A DNA stretch of 64,000 bases from Cellulomonas chitinilytica (lineage in GTDB: Bacteria > Actinomycetota > Actinomycetes > Actinomycetales > Cellulomonadaceae). Under the pieces are notes generated by a model that saw only the letters and a program-made list of their open reading frames with translations, was not told the DNA's origin and did no database searches. This document shows, in pieces, positions 55,299 through 64,000 of the stretch. The translations under genes and the position numbers were made by a program. Where the stretch lies: the NCBI RefSeq assembly GCF_016862675.1, contig NZ_BONK01000002.1, positions 372,001 through 436,000 of the forward strand. Reading direction: 5' to 3'. Each line of letters starts with the position of its first letter. Positions within the stretch are counted from its first letter, which is position 1.

Positions 55299-56780
55299 TC
55301 AGTAGCGGTAGTGGTCCGGCTTGTACGGACCGTCGACGTCGACCCCGAGGTACTCCGCCTGGCTCTTCGTGAGCTCGGTGAGCCGCACGCCGAGCGCGTC
55401 GAGGTGCAGGCGGGCGACCTTCTCGTCGAGCACCTTCGGCAGCCGGTACACCTGCCGCTCGTAGGCGTCCTGCCGGGTGAACAGCTCGACCTGCGCGATC
55501 ACCTGGTTCGAGAACGAGTTGCTCATGACGAACGACGGGTGCCCGGTCGCGTTGCCGAGGTTCAGCAGCCGCCCTTCCGAGAGGACGATGATCGACCGCC
55601 CCGGCCTGTCGTCGGCCGCCGGGAACGTCCACTCGTGCACCTGCGGCTTGATCTCGGTCCGCACGACACCCGGCACCGCGGCGAGACCGGCCATGTCGAT
55701 CTCGTTGTCGAAGTGCCCGATGTTCCCGACGACCGCCTTGTCCTTGAGCGCGACGAGGTCGGCGACCGTCACGACGTCCTTGTTGCCCGTCGTCGTGATC
55801 ACGAAGTCGACCTCGCCGACGACGTCCGCGAGCCGGGTCACCTGGAACCCGTCCATCGCCGCCTGCAGCGCGCAGATCGGGTCGACCTCGGAGACGATCA
55901 CCCGGGCCCCCTGCCCGCGGAACGCCTCGGCGGCTCCCTTGCCGACGTCGCCGTACCCGCACACGAACGCGACCTTGCCGCCCATGAGCACGTCGGTCGC
56001 ACGGTTGATGCCGTCGGGAAGCGAGTGCCGGATGCCGTACTTGTTGTCGAACTTCGACTTGGTGACCGAGTCGTTCACGTTGATCGCGGGGAACAGCAGG
56101 CGGCCGGCGTCGGCGAGCTGGTAGAGCCGGTGCACACCCGTGGTCGTCTCCTCGCTCACGCCGACGATCCCCTTGGCGACACGCGTCCACCGCTGCGGGT
56201 CGGCGTCCAGCGACCGGCGCAGCACCCCGAGGACGACCGTGAGCTCCTCGGACCACCCGGGGTCGCCGGGCTTCGGGTCGTCCGGGACCGCACCCGCCGC
56301 CTCGTGCTGCACGCCCTGGTGGACGAGCAGCGTCGCGTCGCCGCCGTCGTCGAGGATGAGGTTCGGGCCTTCGTCGTCCGGCCAGAGCAGGACCTGCTCG
56401 GTGCACTCCCAGTACTCCTCGAGCGACTCGCCCTTCCACGCGAACACCGGGACCCCCGCGGGTGCGTCGACGGTGCCGTGCGGTCCGACGGCGACCGCGG
56501 CCGCGGCCTCGTCCTGCGTGGAGAAGATGTTGCACGACGCCCACCGCACCTGGGCGCCGAGCGCCACGAGCGTCTCGATGAGCACCGCGGTCTGCACGGT
56601 CATGTGCAGCGAGCCGGCGATCCGGGCGCCGGCGAGCGGCTGCTGCGGGCCGAGCTCCGCCCGCAGCGCCATGAGTCCAGGCATCTCGTGCTCCGCGAGC
56701 CGGATCTGATGCCGCCCGGCCTCCGCCAGGCTCAGGTCGCGCACCTTGAGACGGCCGGGGATCTCGCTGAACACGCTCAT
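55299..56780 (-). CDS. ahcY: Adenosylhomocysteinase
   Basis: Hydrolyses S-adenosylhomocysteine to adenosine and homocysteine, recycling SAM by-products. The 493-residue protein has [29 protein letters not shown], the NAD-binding [20 protein letters not shown] and the hallmark C-terminus KPDHYRY. Length with the actinobacterial insertion is normal. ATG follows GAGGAGTGAC. No SAH riboswitch was recognised upstream. Confidence 0.97.
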   Translation of the reverse strand: MSVFSEIPGRLKVRDLSLAEAGRHQIRLAEHEMPGLMALRAELGPQQPLAGARIAGSLHMTVQTAVLIETLVALGAQVRWASCNIFSTQDEAAAAVAVGPHGTVDAPAGVPVFAWKGESLEEYWECTEQVLLWPDDEGPNLILDDGGDATLLVHQGVQHEAAGAVPDDPKPGDPGWSEELTVVLGVLRRSLDADPQRWTRVAKGIVGVSEETTTGVHRLYQLADAGRLLFPAINVNDSVTKSKFDNKYGIRHSLPDGINRATDVLMGGKVAFVCGYGDVGKGAAEAFRGQGARVIVSEVDPICALQAAMDGFQVTRLADVVGEVDFVITTTGNKDVVTVADLVALKDKAVVGNIGHFDNEIDMAGLAAVPGVVRTEIKPQVHEWTFPAADDRPGRSIIVLSEGRLLNLGNATGHPSFVMSNSFSNQVIAQVELFTRQDAYERQVYRLPKVLDEKVARLHLDALGVRLTELTKSQAEYLGVDVDGPYKPDHYRY

Positions 56781-56868
56781 GTCACTCCTCGCTCACGGTC
56801 GGGTGTGCCTCGTTCGTGGTGCGTCGTGCGTCGTGCGGGTCGGGCCCGTGCCCGGGCGGTCGATGGGG

Positions 56869-57786
56869 TCAGGTGTGCCGTCGCAGGTCCGGCTCCAGGT
56901 AGATGACGGTGGCGATCGGGACGGCGGCCCGGACGCGCCGCTCGGCGGCGTCGATCGCGGCGGCGACCTCGGCGGCGCTCTCGGTCGCCGAGACCTCGAT
57001 CTTCGCGCCGACCAGGAGCTCGTCCGGCCCGAGGTGCATGGTGCGCAGGTGGATCACGGACGGCACGCCGTCGCCGACGAGCGCCGTCTCGATGCGGGCG
57101 ACGTCGGCCCCGGTCGCCGACTCCCCCAGCAGGAGCGACTTCGTCTCGACGGCCAGCACGGCGGCGATGAGCACCAGGAGCACGCCGATCCCGGCGGTCC
57201 CCGCGGCGTCCCACCGGCCGTCGCCCGTCAGGAGCGTGAGCCCGACGCCGAACATCGCCAGGACGAGGCCGATGAGGGCCCCGAAGTCCTCGAGCAGCAC
57301 GACCGGGATCTCGGGCGCCTTGGCGGTCCGCACGTACTGCGCCCACGACTGCCCGCCGCGCGTGTGGTTCGCCTCCCCGACGGCGGTCCGGAAGGAGAGA
57401 CCCTCCATGACCATCGACGCAGCGAGCACGGCGAGCGGCACCCACCACCAGCGCCCCTCGATCGGGTGCGGCTCCTGCCACTTGTGCCACGCCTCGTACA
57501 GCGCGAACAGGCCGCCGAGGGAGAACAGCACGATCGAGACGATGAACGCGTAGACGTACCGTTCCCGCCCGTAGCCGAACGGGTGGCTCGGGTCGGCGTC
57601 ACGCCGTGCGCGCCGGCCGCCGAGGAGCAGGAGCAGCTGGTTGCCGGAGTCGGCGAGCGAGTGGACGGACTCCGCGAGCATCGAGCTCGACAGCGTCAGC
57701 AGGTACGCGACGAACTTCGTCACCGCGATCCCGAGGTTCGCCGCGAGGGCCGCGAGGATCGTGCGCGTCCCGCCGCCGTGCGCCAT
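56869..57786 (-). CDS. Cation diffusion facilitator transporter
   Basis: A 305-residue divalent-metal exporter of the CDF family. About five to six membrane helices hold the metal-site motifs HSLADSGNQ and the second-helix HPFGYGRERYVYAF. The cytosolic C-terminal domain is a CDF-like ferredoxin fold (VIHLRTMHLGPDELLVGAKI). ATG 57786 follows GGGGGA. Zn, Mn or Fe specificity cannot be told from this sequence. It lies 88 bp upstream of ahcY. Confidence 0.92.
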   Translation of the reverse strand: MAHGGGTRTILAALAANLGIAVTKFVAYLLTLSSSMLAESVHSLADSGNQLLLLLGGRRARRDADPSHPFGYGRERYVYAFIVSIVLFSLGGLFALYEAWHKWQEPHPIEGRWWWVPLAVLAASMVMEGLSFRTAVGEANHTRGGQSWAQYVRTAKAPEIPVVLLEDFGALIGLVLAMFGVGLTLLTGDGRWDAAGTAGIGVLLVLIAAVLAVETKSLLLGESATGADVARIETALVGDGVPSVIHLRTMHLGPDELLVGAKIEVSATESAAEVAAAIDAAERRVRAAVPIATVIYLEPDLRRHT

Positions 57787-57894
57787 CCGCAGGTCCCCCG
57801 TCCGTGAGGCTGCGCCCGGCACCACCGGGCAGCCGCAGCCTAGGCGACGGCGGCGACCGGCGGGACGAATCGCCCGCAGCGCGTCAGCGGGAGG

Positions 57895-58107
57895 TCAGGC
57901 CGAGACCGTGCGCGCCTCGTCGGCGAGGAGCACCGGGATGCCGTCCCGCACCGGGTACGCGAGCGGGTTCTCCGGGTCCGTCGAGACGAGCTCCGGGGTC
58001 CCGTCGGGCCCGACGCCGTCGACGAGCGTCGCACCCGTGACCGGGCAGCGCAGCAGGTCGCGTGCCCACTGCTCGAGCGGGTGTGCCGGTGTGGTCTCGT
58101 CGTCCAT
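57895..58107 (-). CDS. Trm112-like small protein
   Basis: A 70-residue protein of the Trm112/YcaR family: LLRCPVTGATLV at the N-terminal half and AYPVRDGIPVLLADEARTV at the end. Only part of the usual zinc cysteines remains. In bacteria these small proteins sit near sugar-nucleotide and envelope genes. ATG has AGGAGG four bases upstream and shares one base with the phosphomannomutase stop (TGATG). Confidence 0.88.
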   Translation of the reverse strand: MDDETTPAHPLEQWARDLLRCPVTGATLVDGVGPDGTPELVSTDPENPLAYPVRDGIPVLLADEARTVSA

Positions 58108-59567
58108 CACGCCTCCTGACGCACGAGCGCGAGCACGTCGTCGCGCACCTTCTCCATGATGTCCTGGTCGGCCGCCTCGACGTTGAGCCGCAGCAGCGGC
58201 TCGGTGTTCGAGGCCCGCAGGTTGAACCACCACTGGGGCTGGCCGTCCCAGTGCGACACGGTCAGCCCGTCGAGCTCGTCGACGGTCACCGGACCGGCGC
58301 CCTGCTGCGTGACGTACGCCTCGACGACGCGGGCGCGCGCCTCCTCGACGGACGTGACGCGCGAGTTGATCTCCCCGCTCGCGACGTACGGCTGGTACTG
58401 CTCGGCGAGCGCCGACAGCGGGTGCGGCTGACCCCCGAGCGCGGCGAGGACGTGCAGCGCAGCGAGCATGCCGGTGTCCGCGAAGAAGAACTCGCGGAAG
58501 TAGTAGTGCGCGCTGTGCTCGCCGCCGAACACGGCCTCATGCTCGGCCATCTGGGCCTTGATGAACGAGTGCCCCACACGGGTGCGCACCGTGCGGGCGC
58601 CCGCAGCCGTCAGCAGGTCGGGCACGACCTGCGACGTGATGAGGTTGTGGATCACCGTCGGCGTGCGCCCGGCGGCCTGCTCGCGGGCCACCTCGCGCAG
58701 GCCGACGAGCGCGGTGATCGCCGACGGCGACACCGGGTCGCCGTTCTCGTCCACCACGAAGCACCGGTCGGCGTCGCCGTCGAACGCGAGACCGATGTCC
58801 GCGCCGTGCTCGACGACCGCGCGCTGCAGGTCGCGCAGGTTCTCCGGCTCGAGCGGGTTCGCCTCGTGGTTGGGGAACGTCCCGTCGAGCTCGAAGTACA
58901 GCGGGACGACGTCGAGCGGCAGCGCCGGCAGGCCCGCCTCGGTGCCGAGGACGGCGGGCGCGGTGTACCCGCCCATGCCGTTGCCCGCGTCCACGACGAC
59001 CTTGAGCGGGCGGATCGCCGAGAGGTCGACCAGCGAGCGCAGGAACCCGGCGTAGTCGCCCAGCATGTCCGCGTCGCTGATCGTCCCCCGCTCGTCCTGC
59101 GCCACGTCCTGCGGCAGCCCGCCGGCGAGGTAGTCACCCGCGAGCTCACGGACACGCGTGAGGCCAGAGTCCTGCCCGACGGGGCGCGCGCCGGCCCGGC
59201 TCAGCTTGATGCCGTTGTACTGGGCGGGGTTGTGGCTGGCGGTGAACATCGCCCCCGGGATGTCCAGGGCGCCGGACGCGTAGTAGAGCCCGTCCGTCGA
59301 GGCGAGGCCGATGCGGAGCACGTCGACGCCGCGACCCGTGAGCCCCTCGGCGAACGCCGCGACGAGCTCCGGACCCGACGGGCGCATGTCGTGCGCGACG
59401 ACGACGCGCGGCCGGCCCTGCGCCTCGGGCACGACGACGACCTCGGCGAACGCGGCGCCGATGGCGCGCGCGACCTCCGGGTTCAGCTCCTGCGGCACGA
59501 CGCCGCGGACGTCGTAGGCCTTGATGAGGGCGGACAGGTCGACCCGGTCGGGAGAAGGTGAGGTCAC
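58107..59567 (-). CDS. manB: Phosphomannomutase/phosphoglucomutase
   Basis: A 486-residue alpha-phosphohexomutase that interconverts hexose 6- and 1-phosphates for GDP-mannose and glycan precursors. The phosphoserine loop is MFTASHNPAQYNGIK, the metal loop DGDADRCF, the sugar loop GGEHSAHYYF and the phosphate loop RASNTEPLLRLN. GTG 59567 has TACGAT exactly six bases upstream; the longer frame is Arg-rich and unlike the family. M. tuberculosis has manB beside the same DUF3499 and zincin genes. Confidence 0.95.
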   Translation of the reverse strand: MTSPSPDRVDLSALIKAYDVRGVVPQELNPEVARAIGAAFAEVVVVPEAQGRPRVVVAHDMRPSGPELVAAFAEGLTGRGVDVLRIGLASTDGLYYASGALDIPGAMFTASHNPAQYNGIKLSRAGARPVGQDSGLTRVRELAGDYLAGGLPQDVAQDERGTISDADMLGDYAGFLRSLVDLSAIRPLKVVVDAGNGMGGYTAPAVLGTEAGLPALPLDVVPLYFELDGTFPNHEANPLEPENLRDLQRAVVEHGADIGLAFDGDADRCFVVDENGDPVSPSAITALVGLREVAREQAAGRTPTVIHNLITSQVVPDLLTAAGARTVRTRVGHSFIKAQMAEHEAVFGGEHSAHYYFREFFFADTGMLAALHVLAALGGQPHPLSALAEQYQPYVASGEINSRVTSVEEARARVVEAYVTQQGAGPVTVDELDGLTVSHWDGQPQWWFNLRASNTEPLLRLNVEAADQDIMEKVRDDVLALVRQEA

Positions 59568-59573
59568 CCGGGC

Positions 59574-59579
59574 ATCGTA
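59574..59579 (-). promoter_or_regulatory. -10 element of manB (leaderless)
   Basis: TACGAT on the minus strand is six bases from the manB GTG. It sits within the 100-bp gap after the zinc-ribbon gene. Confidence 0.5.
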
Positions 59580-59667
59580 GTGGGATCGGCCCGCGCCACC
59601 TCGACCGCGCCCGGCCGGTGGTCGAGCCCACGATCGGTCCACCCGGCGGTCCGGCGTCGCGCGAGGG

Positions 59668-59946
59668 TCACCCGCCGGTGTCGCCGCCGATGTCCCCGCG
59701 GCCGAGCGGTGAGCCGTCACCGTCCACGGCGAACCAGTTCGTCTGCTCGCACGACGGGCACGACACGAACACGGCGAGCCGGCCACCGACCAGCGTCATG
59801 CGGATCCGCGTGAGGTCCCGCTCGCCGCACCGCTGGCACGCCTCGGTGCCGGGGATGACCGGACCCGAGGCCTGGCTGAGCGAGCCGAGCGGCTCGGCAT
59901 TCTGCGCCGCGCGGGCCCGCGCGGCGTCCCCCCGCCGGCGTGCCAC
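59668..59946 (-). CDS. Small zinc-ribbon protein
   Basis: A 92-residue hypothetical protein. C37, C40, C63 and C66 (CQRC ... CPSC) make a C4 zinc ribbon, with a Gly-rich disordered C-terminus. GTG follows the DUF3499 stop by four bases. No enzymatic motif is present. It may accompany DUF3499, another small Cys-containing protein. Confidence 0.7.
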   Translation of the reverse strand: MARRRGDAARARAAQNAEPLGSLSQASGPVIPGTEACQRCGERDLTRIRMTLVGGRLAVFVSCPSCEQTNWFAVDGDGSPLGRGDIGGDTGG

Positions 59947-59950
59947 GGTC

Positions 59951-60325
59951 TCAGCCGCCCTCTCCGCGCAGCACCCGCAGGTGACCGCGTCGCGGCGCCT
60001 CGGCGAGTGCCGCTCCGACCGCGTCCGGGACCGGTGCCGGCTCCGGTGCGCGTCCCCGGCCCGCCTCCCGCACCGCGTCGGCCAGCGCGAGCAGGTCGTC
60101 GCGGCTGGGGGTGGCCGGTCCCAGGTCGGGGGTCAGCCGTACGACCTCCCAGCCCCGGGGGGCGGTGAGGCGCTCGGCGTGCTGGACGCACAGGTCGTAC
60201 GAGTGAGGCTCGGCGTGCTGCGCGAGCGGACCGAGCACCGCCGTCGAGTCGGCGTACACGTAGGTCAGGGTGGCGACGGCGGCACGGCCGCACGCGGTGC
60301 GCGAGCACTGCCGGACGGATCTCAC
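59951..60325 (-). CDS. DUF3499 protein
   Basis: A 124-residue protein with the highly conserved block VRxCSRxxC and AVATLTYVYADSTAVLGPLA ... HSYDLCVQHAERLTAPRGWEVVRL. C7, C12, C46 and H49 could bind zinc. The C-terminus is variable. Function is unknown. It is divergent from the zincin-like gene in actinobacteria generally. TACGGT lies exactly six bases before its GTG. Confidence 0.9.
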   Translation of the reverse strand: MRSVRQCSRTACGRAAVATLTYVYADSTAVLGPLAQHAEPHSYDLCVQHAERLTAPRGWEVVRLTPDLGPATPSRDDLLALADAVREAGRGRAPEPAPVPDAVGAALAEAPRRGHLRVLRGEGG

Positions 60326-60331
60326 GGGGCG

Positions 60332-60337
60332 ACCGTA
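60332..60337 (-). promoter_or_regulatory. -10 element of DUF3499 gene (leaderless)
   Basis: TACGGT on the minus strand is six bases before the GTG at 60325. Confidence 0.5.
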
Positions 60338-60375
60338 CCCCGGGGTGCCGACGCCGCGCGTCGGCCACGCCGGAT

Positions 60376-60381
60376 TACAGT
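60376..60381 (+). promoter_or_regulatory. -10 element of zincin-like gene (leaderless)
   Basis: TACAGT lies exactly six bases before the GTG at 60388. It is divergent from the DUF3499 -10 with only about 40 bp between them. Confidence 0.5.
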
Positions 60382-60387
60382 GCTGAG

Positions 60388-60897
60388 GTGACCTCGAACC
60401 CCTCCCCGCACGGCCACCGGCCGGTGCTGGGCCGGCGGATGGGCGCTGCGGCGGCCCGCACGGCCGGCGGCGCGGTGGTGCAGCCGATCCGCCGGCGCGA
60501 CCGTCGCGGACGCGGTCCGCGGGGCCCGCTCATGCCGACGACGATGCCCGCCTACCGGACCCGCGCGGAGCGGTTCGACGACCTCGTGCTCGACGCCGTG
60601 GAGCGGCTCGAGCGCCGCTGGGCACGCCAGCTCGACGGCACCGAGTTCGCGGTCGAGGACGTCCCGCCGTCGAACCCCGCACCGTGGGAGCGCGGCGGCG
60701 TGCCCCTCGGCCGGTACTTCCCCGCGGACGCGGGCCTGCCCGCACGGATCGTCGTGTACCGCCGGCCGGTGGAGTCCCGGGCGTCCGATCCGGTCGATCT
60801 CGCCGACCTGGTCCGCGACGTGGTCGTCGAGCAGGTCGCGCACATGCTCGGACGGTCGCCCGAGGACGTGGACCCGGACTACGGCGAGGCCCACTAA
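60388..60897 (+). CDS. Zincin-like metallopeptidase-family protein, degenerate active site
   Basis: A 169-residue protein of the family annotated as metallopeptidase next to DUF3499. An Arg-rich N-terminus (1-50) precedes YRTRAERFDDLVLDAVERLERRW and IVVYRRPVE. Where HExxH should stand it reads VVVEQVAHMLGRSPEDVDPDYGE; the first His and the Glu are replaced by Glu and Gln. It is therefore probably not a protease. The role is unknown. Confidence 0.8.
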   Translation: MTSNPSPHGHRPVLGRRMGAAAARTAGGAVVQPIRRRDRRGRGPRGPLMPTTMPAYRTRAERFDDLVLDAVERLERRWARQLDGTEFAVEDVPPSNPAPWERGGVPLGRYFPADAGLPARIVVYRRPVESRASDPVDLADLVRDVVVEQVAHMLGRSPEDVDPDYGEAH

Positions 60898-60909
60898 CCT
60901 GTCCGGACG

Positions 60910-61767
60910 ATGAGCACCGCCACCTCCGCCAACGTCCGCGTCGTCTGCGTCGTCTACCACCCCGGGCCCGAGCTCGACCGGTTCGCCGAGACCCTCGCCG
61001 CCGCGACCAGCTCCCCCGTCGAGCTGGTGCTCGTCGACAACGGCGACGACCACACCGTCGCGCGGGACGTCGCGCAGCGGTACGGGGCGCGCCTGGTCGT
61101 GCCCGGCGCCAACCTCGGGTACGGAGGTGCGGCCAACCGCGGCGCCGACGGCGCGACCGGGCCGTGGGTCGTCGTCGCGAACTCCGACATCGAGTGGGAG
61201 CCCGGCGCGCTGGACACCCTCCTGGAGGCCGGGGCGGCCGAGACCCGGGCGGGCGCGCTCGGCCCCGCGCTGCTCAACGTGGACGGCACCGTCTACCCGT
61301 CGGCCCGTGCCCTGCCGTCCCTGACGCACGGTGCCGGGCACGCGCTGCTCGTGCGGGTGTGGCCCGGCAACCCGTGGACGCGGGCCTACCGGGCGGCCCA
61401 GCAGCACACGGGCGAGCGGCGCGCCGCAGGATGGCTGTCCGGTGCGTGCCTGCTGCTGCGCCGGGAAGCGTTCACCCAGGTGGGGGGCTTCGACGAGAGC
61501 TACTTCATGTTCTTCGAGGACGTCGACCTCGGCGAGCGGCTCGGCCGGGCCGGCTGGACGAACCTGTACGTGCCGTCCGCGCGCGTGACGCACGTCGGTG
61601 GGACGTCGTGGCGCGAGCGGCCCGCCTCGATGATCTCCGCGCACCACGCGAGCGCGGCCCGCTACGTCGCACGGCGCTACCCGCACTGGTACCAGTGGCC
61701 GGTCCGCACGCTCACGACGCTCGGCCTGCGCGTCCGCGAACGGGCGGAGCTGCGGGCGGCCCGCTGA
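60910..61767 (+). CDS. Family 2 glycosyltransferase (WbbL-like)
   Basis: A 285-residue GT-A glycosyltransferase. VCVVYHPGPELDR opens the nucleotide-binding half, and VVVANSDIEW carries the metal-binding acidic motif. GWLSGACLLLRREAFTQVGGFDESYFMFFEDVDLGERL is the acceptor region with the ED base motif. It resembles rhamnosyltransferases of the WbbL type, used in actinobacterial cell-wall linkers; the sugar is inferred. It starts 12 bp after the zincin gene, so they are likely cotranscribed. Confidence 0.9.
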   Translation: MSTATSANVRVVCVVYHPGPELDRFAETLAAATSSPVELVLVDNGDDHTVARDVAQRYGARLVVPGANLGYGGAANRGADGATGPWVVVANSDIEWEPGALDTLLEAGAAETRAGALGPALLNVDGTVYPSARALPSLTHGAGHALLVRVWPGNPWTRAYRAAQQHTGERRAAGWLSGACLLLRREAFTQVGGFDESYFMFFEDVDLGERLGRAGWTNLYVPSARVTHVGGTSWRERPASMISAHHASAARYVARRYPHWYQWPVRTLTTLGLRVRERAELRAAR

Positions 61768-61795
61768 GCGGGTCGAGCGGTCCCGCGACGACGGG

Positions 61796-63487
61796 TCAGC
61801 GGGTGCCGAGCCGGGGGTCCTCGCGGACCGCGACGCTCGGCGCCCCGGCCCGCACCGGGACCGGGTCGAGCACGGAGACCAGCACGCCGTCGGGACGGTC
61901 CACCTCCGCCACGAGCGCCCACGACAGGCGCACGGTCACGCCCGAGCCGGTCACGAGGTCGACCGCCCGCACGCCGCCCGCGGTCGGCGGCTCGACGCCG
62001 GCGGGCTCCCCCGTCGTGACCGGCACGACCGGGCCCGAGCCCTGCAGGAGCGAGTCGAGCGACCACGCGCCGGTCGTCCCGGCCGGGACGCTCACCGGCC
62101 GCTCCGCGAGCACCTCGCCGTCCGCACCGAGCAGCCGCAGCGTCCCGGTCGCCTCGCCGTCCGTGCCGTCGTCGTCCTCGTCCGGGACGGCCCCGACGAC
62201 CAGCGTGCCGCGCGCGCCCGAGGGCAGGACGGCGACACCTCCCTGACCGGGGGTGACGGACGCGGCCCACGCGCGCTCGGTCGAGGGCGTGTCGTCGAGG
62301 TCGCCGGGGCTGCCCGGGCGGCTCACCACCGAGGAGGCCACGACGGGCTCGGACGCGCTGACGAGCACGGTGTAGGACCCGGCGGCGAGCCCGCCCAGGG
62401 GCACGTCGGTGACCTCGCCGGGAGCGAGGTCGACGCTCTCCGCGCCGGGCAGCTGCGCCGGTCCGGTCGGCCCGAGCAGCGTCACGTGCGCGGTGGTGCC
62501 GACATCGCCGGGCACGAGCAGTCGGAGCGCCGGTGCGTGCGGGTCGTCGACCGTCGAGGCGACCACGGACACGCCCGGGACGACCTGCCGGCGGGAGGGC
62601 GCCGCCCCGGGGACGACGAGGTCGGTCCCGGCGGGGGTGAACCCGTCGAGGACCGAGTCCTGCACGTGCACCCCCACCCGGCCTCCGGTCGCGCTGACGT
62701 GGAGCGCGACCCGGCGCTGCTCCGCCGCGATGCCACCGAGCACGACCACGCGCTCCGCACCCGGGGCGACGAGGTACCGCTCGCCGGACAGGTCGACGCG
62801 ACCCGAGGGACCCCACAGGTCGAGCGTGACCTCCGCCGGGGTCGACCCGGCGTTGTCGAGCACGAGCTGCGCGGTGCTCGTCAGGTCCGTCGCGCCACCG
62901 ACGAGCCACGCGTCGGCGACCGGCTGGGCGCACGACGCGGCGGCCAGGCCGCGCAGGTCCCCGGCGGTGACGAGGCCGCTGCTCACGGCGCCGACGCGGG
63001 CCGGCTCGGTCCCGGGCTGGGCGTACACCGCGAGCGGCGCACCGGCCGGCGACACGCTCGTCCCGGACCCGCCGGCCTCCAGGGTCGCTCCCGTCGGCAC
63101 CCCGTCGAGCGTCGTCACCGTGCCGGCGGCGACACCGTCGCCGCCGCCGGCGGGCACCGAGGTGACCGCCGTGACGGACGTGACCGGGTCGACGGGTGTC
63201 GGGTCGAACTCCGCGTCGCCGCGGCCGGTGTCGTCGGGCAGGATCAGCGGCCCGGCGCACACGAGCGTCGTCGCGGAGGGCGGCACGGCGACCTCGGCCG
63301 GAGGCACGGCCTGCGCGGCGGCGTTCCCCTGCACGGGCCACTGCCCGAGCGCGACCACGCCGGCCACGGCGCCGAGCACGGCGATCCCGCTGGCGCCGCG
63401 GGCGAGGCGTCCACGCCACACGCCCGGCGTCCGCGCACCCTCGCGCGCCTCGTCCGCGTCCATCCCGTCCGTCCCTGTCGTCGTCAT
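61796..63487 (-). CDS. DUF5719 membrane-anchored extracellular protein
   Basis: A 563-residue protein with one N-terminal membrane helix (about residues 25-45) and a large extracytoplasmic Val/Ser/Gly-rich beta domain. Repeating segments such as LVLDNAGSTPAEVTLDLWGPSG fit the DUF5719 family. ATG overlaps the stop of the upstream gene (ATGA). The pair likely builds or displays envelope glycans; this is inferred from context. It converges on the GT2 gene. Confidence 0.82.
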   Translation of the reverse strand: MTTTGTDGMDADEAREGARTPGVWRGRLARGASGIAVLGAVAGVVALGQWPVQGNAAAQAVPPAEVAVPPSATTLVCAGPLILPDDTGRGDAEFDPTPVDPVTSVTAVTSVPAGGGDGVAAGTVTTLDGVPTGATLEAGGSGTSVSPAGAPLAVYAQPGTEPARVGAVSSGLVTAGDLRGLAAASCAQPVADAWLVGGATDLTSTAQLVLDNAGSTPAEVTLDLWGPSGRVDLSGERYLVAPGAERVVVLGGIAAEQRRVALHVSATGGRVGVHVQDSVLDGFTPAGTDLVVPGAAPSRRQVVPGVSVVASTVDDPHAPALRLLVPGDVGTTAHVTLLGPTGPAQLPGAESVDLAPGEVTDVPLGGLAAGSYTVLVSASEPVVASSVVSRPGSPGDLDDTPSTERAWAASVTPGQGGVAVLPSGARGTLVVGAVPDEDDDGTDGEATGTLRLLGADGEVLAERPVSVPAGTTGAWSLDSLLQGSGPVVPVTTGEPAGVEPPTAGGVRAVDLVTGSGVTVRLSWALVAEVDRPDGVLVSVLDPVPVRAGAPSVAVREDPRLGTR

Positions 63488-64000
63488 GCGCGTGCCGCCC
63501 GGCGTCGTCGGACGGGCACCGCGAGCAGCACCGTGACCAGCGCCACGAGCCCCTGGGCGCCGAGCCACAGCCGCGTGTCGGGGGCGTCGAACCGGACGAC
63601 CAGCCGCCCGCCGGACTCCGGGAGCTCGAACCCCTGGCGCCACCCGGCGTCCACCGCGCGCAACGGCCGGCCGTCCAGCCAGGCGTGCCAGTGCGCGTCG
63701 GCGCGCTCCGCCAGGACGACGTGCCGCACACCGGGACCGGCCGGCACCGTGGTGTCGACGGCGCGGTCGCCGGACGGCAGCGCGAGCGCCGCCGTGGCCG
63801 GGTCCGTGATGTCCGCCGCACCGTCGACGACACGCGCCCACGCGGGCACCGCGGCCGTGTCCGCGGACGTCGCACGGACCCGCCACAGCGTCCCGGCCGC
63901 GTTCTGCGTGACGCGCTCGAGCCCCGCCGTCGCGTCGAGCCGGCTGACGAGCTCGTCGCGGGCTGCCTCCGCGTCACCCGAGTCGGCGGTGTCGGCGGGC
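63484..64000 (-). CDS. C-terminal end of a large membrane protein (5' partial)
   Basis: The frame is open to the right edge, giving the last ~172 residues. A soluble part (DAHWHAWLDGRPLRAVDAGWRQGFELP) is followed by one membrane helix (LWLGAQGLVALVTVLLAVPV) and a basic end. In related actinobacteria the gene before DUF5719 is a very long membrane glycosyltransferase of family 2. That identity is likely but its catalytic domain is outside the window. Confidence 0.65.
   Translation of the reverse strand, partial: PADTADSGDAEAARDELVSRLDATAGLERVTQNAAGTLWRVRATSADTAAVPAWARVVDGAADITDPATAALALPSGDRAVDTTVPAGPGVRHVVLAERADAHWHAWLDGRPLRAVDAGWRQGFELPESGGRLVVRFDAPDTRLWLGAQGLVALVTVLLAVPVRRRRAARA

Noticed and set aside
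56781-56868. Possible SAH riboswitch upstream of ahcY
   Set aside because: The 88-bp gap has only a short GC-rich inverted repeat and simple GTGCGTC repeats. The conserved riboswitch core could not be placed.
60684-62246. Long plus-strand frame over the zincin and GT2 genes
   Set aside because: It is in another frame of two genes with good motifs and is Arg-rich without domains.

Overview
The window is chromosomal DNA from a very GC-rich actinobacterium. By eye G+C is close to three quarters, third codon positions are almost all G or C, and GTG starts are very common. Gene content and order match a Cellulomonas-like member of the Micrococcales. Two blocks follow gene orders also known from mycobacteria: recG-DAK-rpmB-thiL-DUF3515-ddl-gpsA-hup-leuDC-iclR-tRNA, and secA-hpf-comF-lpqB-mtrB-mtrA. 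The genus is inferred. No phage, IS element or CRISPR array was seen.

Left part (1-29.2 kb). The window opens inside cydD. cydC follows and overlaps a DevS/DosT-like GAF histidine kinase, which converges on a DevR/DosR-like regulator. Next comes a run read leftward: coaD, a DivIVA-like coiled-coil protein, DUF177, rpmF, rnc and mutM. Then come a two-gene ABC system with rsmD, and recG coupled to a DAK-domain protein, divergent from rpmB. After that are thiL, ddl, a trans-sulfuration enzyme, the gpsA-plsC-murA run (glycerol phosphate, phosphatidate and peptidoglycan precursors), a long-tailed HU protein, and leuCD facing its likely IclR/NdgR-type regulator.

Middle part (29.2-41 kb). Two tRNA genes (Glu-CUC, Gln-CUG) are followed by a small accessory-looking block: a SAF-domain protein, a CpaE-like ATPase with an altered P-loop, a BldC-like DNA-binding protein, an unknown 174-residue protein, a LysM membrane protein and an Rv3235-like protein. 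secA, an EamA transporter, an AlkX/YcaQ-type glycosylase, the ribosome-hibernation factor hpf and a comF-like gene follow, all read leftward.

Right part (41-64 kb). mtrA-mtrB-lpqB form a coupled envelope-signalling operon. Divergent from it, and tightly overlapping, is a membrane/MoxR cluster (membrane protein, DUF4129, DUF4350, MoxR, DUF58). An AlkZ-like glycosylase, SpoIIM-like and RDD membrane proteins, ahcY and a cation-diffusion transporter come next. The end is a sugar/envelope group: Trm112-like protein, phosphomannomutase, DUF3499, a degenerate zincin, a GT2 glycosyltransferase, DUF5719 and the end of a large membrane protein.

Two window-wide signals stand out. Many gene starts have a TANNNT-like hexamer exactly six bases upstream, as expected for leaderless mRNAs. 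Short tandem repeats of exactly 11 bp, each with a different sequence, sit in three separate intergenic regions.
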